30,485 nucleotides of DNA, taken from contig CAKTQR010000027.1 in assembly GCA_934597175.1 (NCBI GenBank), positions 1-30,485 of the forward strand. The letters are read 5' to 3'. Under the pieces are notes generated by a model. It searched no databases, had not been told where the DNA came from, and saw nothing but the letters and a program-made list of their open reading frames with translations. The translations under genes and the position numbers were made by a program. Numbering within the stretch: the stretch's first letter is position 1; the number at the start of each line of letters is the position of its first letter. Positions 30,410 through 30,485 of the stretch are shown here, piece by piece. This stretch comes from an uncultured Oscillospiraceae bacterium (lineage in GTDB: Bacteria; Bacillota; Clostridia; Oscillospirales; Oscillospiraceae).

Positions 30410-30485
30410 ATGAAATATTTTGGCGGCTGTGATGTAGGCTCTACCTACACCAAGGCAGTTATTCTTGATGAGACCGGCAAGATGG
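30410..30485 (+). CDS. 2-hydroxyacyl-CoA dehydratase activase (BadF/BcrA/HgdC family), 5' end only
   Basis: The first 25 codons are present before the window ends. MKYFGGCDVGSTYTKAVILDETGKM has the phosphate-1 motif DVGSTYTKA of the ASKHA ATPases that activate 2-hydroxyacyl-CoA dehydratases by ATP-driven electron transfer. GGAGG lies just upstream of the start. It completes the operon and supports the assignment of the two subunits upstream. Confidence 0.88.
   Translation, partial: MKYFGGCDVGSTYTKAVILDETGKM

Overview
This window looks like chromosomal DNA from a Gram-positive anaerobe of the class Clostridia, probably an Oscillospirales/Ruminococcaceae-type gut bacterium. That assignment is an inference. 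It rests on several points: YerC- and CmpB-type proteins that are typical of Firmicutes, a CIRCE heat-shock operator, an infC-rpmI-rplT operon with an attenuator leader, Gram-positive-style lipoproteins and promoters, a clostridial-type hexokinase, an oxygen-sensitive 2-hydroxyacyl-CoA dehydratase operon, and codon use rich in G/C at third positions. No phage, plasmid, transposase, CRISPR array or rRNA was seen.

Layout. 1-2160 (minus): a yerC-methyltransferase-hslO operon, followed by tRNA-Val and tRNA-Phe genes with their own strong promoter. 2350-3738 (plus): an NfeD/SPFH membrane-protein pair, then a hexokinase (3787-5046). 5096-5974 (minus): an unrecognised lipoprotein. 6132-8960 (plus): a Fur-family regulator with a zinc-type ABC transporter, behind a consensus promoter and a 7-1-7 palindromic operator. 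9217-13181 (plus): an amino-acid ABC transporter and an M20 amidohydrolase, behind a promoter carrying ARG-box-like sites. 13264-13914: a surface protein. 14135-14563: Hsp20 behind an exact CIRCE.

14650-20307 (minus) is a glycogen operon, glgB-glgA-GH13, with overlapping genes. The GH13 enzyme carries an N-terminal segment that resembles part of an alpha-glucan phosphorylase. 20402-24801 holds a glyoxalase, a tandem OB-fold SSB-like protein, deoC, a CmpB-type membrane protein and infC-rpmI-rplT. infC appears to start with AUC. Three copies of a short, structured, non-coding repeat are scattered through this part. They share stem sequences, and the stem shows compensatory changes between copies.

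24818-27111: a small membrane protein, a PadR regulator with a membrane partner, and an AlaX-type alanyl-tRNA editing protein. 27287 to the right edge: a strongly codon-optimised 2-hydroxyacyl-CoA dehydratase operon. It has one ordinary-sized subunit, one subunit with a long N-terminal extension, a small one-helix membrane protein, a hairpin, and the start of the ATP-dependent activase.

The best candidates for something undescribed are the structured repeat family, the phosphorylase-like extension on the glycogen-operon GH13 enzyme, and the dehydratase operon with its extended subunit and embedded small membrane protein. Everything was read by eye; no database search was run.
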